From: Rhodoferax sp.
GTDB taxonomy: Bacteria; Pseudomonadota; Gammaproteobacteria; Burkholderiales; Burkholderiaceae_C
Length of the DNA stretch: 37,090 nucleotides
Assembly (NCBI GenBank): GCA_030682475.1
Contig: JAUXOA010000075.1
Location: 1 to 37,090 of the forward strand
Direction of reading: 5' to 3'
The position numbers and the translations under genes were made by a program. Positions 36,192-37,090 of this stretch are shown here, in pieces (positions within the stretch are counted from its first letter, which is position 1; each line of letters begins with the position of its first letter). The notes under the pieces were generated by a model, which searched no databases, had not been told where the DNA came from, and saw only the letters and a program-made list of their open reading frames with translations.

Positions 36192-36935
36192 ATGTCATCA
36201 CCCCATAGCCCGAATCAAAATCACCTTCTGGCAGCCTTGCCACCGGTAGAATTTGAACCCTTGGCGGTGCATCTGGAACTGCTCCCGATGGCGCTGGGTC
36301 AGATGCTTTACGAACCCGGTGAGCAATTGCGCCACGCCTATTTCCCAACCACCGCCATCGTGTCGCTGCACTATGTCACGGAATCTGGCTCGTCGTCCGA
36401 AACCGCAGGGGTGGGCAATGAGGGCATTATCGGCATCTCGCTGTTCATGGGCGGGGACACCACGCCAAGCTCGGCGGTGGTGCAGACCGCCGACCACGCT
36501 TACCGGCTGGAGCGCCACTTGCTGCAGCAGGAATTTAATCGCGCAGGCTTGATGCAGCGTTTGTTGTTGCGCTACACCCAGGCGCTGATCACTCAAATGG
36601 CCCAGACCGCCGCCTGCAACCGGCACCATTCAGTCGAGCAGCAACCGTGTCGCTGGCTGCTGCTAACGCTGGACCGTTTGTCTTCCAATGAGTTGATCCT
36701 GACGCAGGAATTGGTAGCCAGCATGCTCGGCGTACGCCGCGAAGGTGTAACCGAGGTGGCCGGAAAGCTGCAGCGCGCAGGTTTCATCAGTTACCGTCGC
36801 GGTCACATTGCCGTGATTGATCGATCCGGACTGGAGTCCAGCGCCTGCGAGTGCTACGCTGTGGTCAAGAAAGAACTCGACCGGCTGCTGTCCGATACAC
36901 GCTATCGGCAGAACGTTTCTGGCGCGACCCGCTAA
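36192..36935 (+). CDS. Crp/Fnr-family transcriptional regulator
   Basis: A 247-residue regulator with an N-terminal cyclic-nucleotide-binding-like beta barrel (about 25-140; YEPGEQLRHAYFPTTAIVSL, GNEGIIGISLFMGG) and a C-terminal winged helix-turn-helix (about 170-215; LTQELVASMLGVRREGVTEV, LQRAGFISYRRGHI). It lacks the N-terminal cysteine cluster of Fnr and I cannot see a clear cAMP-binding set, so its signal is unknown. The CNRHHSVEQQPCRWLL segment is typical of a large Crp-like group in Burkholderiales. It is intact although flanked by gene remnants and a probable IS end. Confidence 0.87.
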   Translation: MSSPHSPNQNHLLAALPPVEFEPLAVHLELLPMALGQMLYEPGEQLRHAYFPTTAIVSLHYVTESGSSSETAGVGNEGIIGISLFMGGDTTPSSAVVQTADHAYRLERHLLQQEFNRAGLMQRLLLRYTQALITQMAQTAACNRHHSVEQQPCRWLLLTLDRLSSNELILTQELVASMLGVRREGVTEVAGKLQRAGFISYRRGHIAVIDRSGLESSACECYAVVKKELDRLLSDTRYRQNVSGATR

Positions 36936-36956
36936 TCGCCCCGAGCCAGCCCCTGA

Positions 36957-37090
36957 TGGCCACCCAAATTCCCCCACTTTTGGCCACCTCAAATTCCCCC
37001 ACCCTGAGGCGGTGAGATGGCGGGTTAAATCCGGCTGTTTCACCGCCTCGGTCGGCGCCAGGCAGGACGTTACCTTCACCCCCCTCACTT
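36957..37090. mobile_element. Probable insertion-sequence end (IS21-like) at the window edge
   Basis: Two direct repeats of about 21 bases, GGCCACC(T)CAAATTCCCCCAC-like, lie at 36957-36977 and 36981-37002. Repeated short motifs near the ends are characteristic of IS21-family elements, and I recall this motif there. A perfect 10-bp inverted repeat (GAGGCGGTGA/TCACCGCCTC, 37006-37049) follows. The rest of the element is outside the window, so the family call is tentative. Confidence 0.4.

Noticed and set aside
36663..37088. A 141-codon minus-strand open frame at the right edge
   Set aside because: Most of it is antisense to the Crp/Fnr gene and it runs through the terminal repeats without any protein motif.

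Overview
The window looks like a chromosomal segment of a Burkholderiales bacterium, most likely Comamonadaceae (Rhodoferax/Polaromonas-like). The reasons are a GC-rich betaproteobacterial housekeeping set (parE-parC, dapA-bamC, coaBC-dut, pyrG-kdsA-eno-ftsB), several Bug/TctC-type periplasmic binding proteins, and short inverted-repeat elements of a kind I associate with this family. The genus is an inference from memory of protein and repeat styles; no search was run.

Left part (1-6.9 kb, all minus strand): parE, parC, a MazG-like pyrophosphohydrolase and the start of a type I restriction HsdR subunit that runs off the left edge. A perfect inverted repeat matching the LexA/SOS box lies in front of parE, two tandem hairpin repeats lie between parE and parC, and a REP-like palindrome is inserted in frame inside hsdR.

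Middle part (7-19.8 kb): an OFA-like MFS transporter, a 46-residue membrane microprotein and a SAM methyltransferase; then dapA and bamC; an alanine-rich lipoprotein; a SlyD-type isomerase; dut and coaBC on the minus strand; pyrG-kdsA-(REP)-eno-ftsB on the plus strand; hslO and a gamma-carbonic anhydrase-like gene on the minus strand. These are ordinary core genes.

Accessory catabolic part (19.9-33.9 kb, minus strand except the regulator): transcription runs leftward from the gntR/suyA divergent promoter. The first unit is suyA-suyB-slcC-comC, the pathway that interconverts the sulfolactate enantiomers through sulfopyruvate and splits (R)-sulfolactate into pyruvate and sulfite. Right after comC lies a 28-codon signal-peptide relic, probably the start of a lost solute-binding protein gene. 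The second unit is a nine-gene run encoding an iron-sulfur subunit, two membrane anchors and a flavoprotein of a succinate dehydrogenase/fumarate reductase-like complex, a two-subunit class I fumarase-like hydratase, two Bug-type binding proteins and a thiamine-diphosphate enzyme, followed by a TauE/SafE-type exporter. The flavoprotein has Cys in place of the FAD-linking His and an altered substrate-loop motif, so it probably acts on something other than plain succinate. The combination of dicarboxylate dehydrogenase, hydratase, sulfolactate desulfonation and a TauE-type exporter is the most interesting feature of the window; a sulfonated C4 dicarboxylate such as sulfosuccinate is one testable substrate.

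Right edge (33.9-37.1 kb): xerD, then a decayed zone with an AEC-transporter pseudogene (amber stop plus 3' truncation), an IS3-family orfB fragment, a PAS-domain remnant, an intact Crp/Fnr-type regulator and a probable insertion-sequence end at the window boundary. No stretch longer than 300 bases lacks a gene; I saw no tRNA, rRNA or CRISPR.
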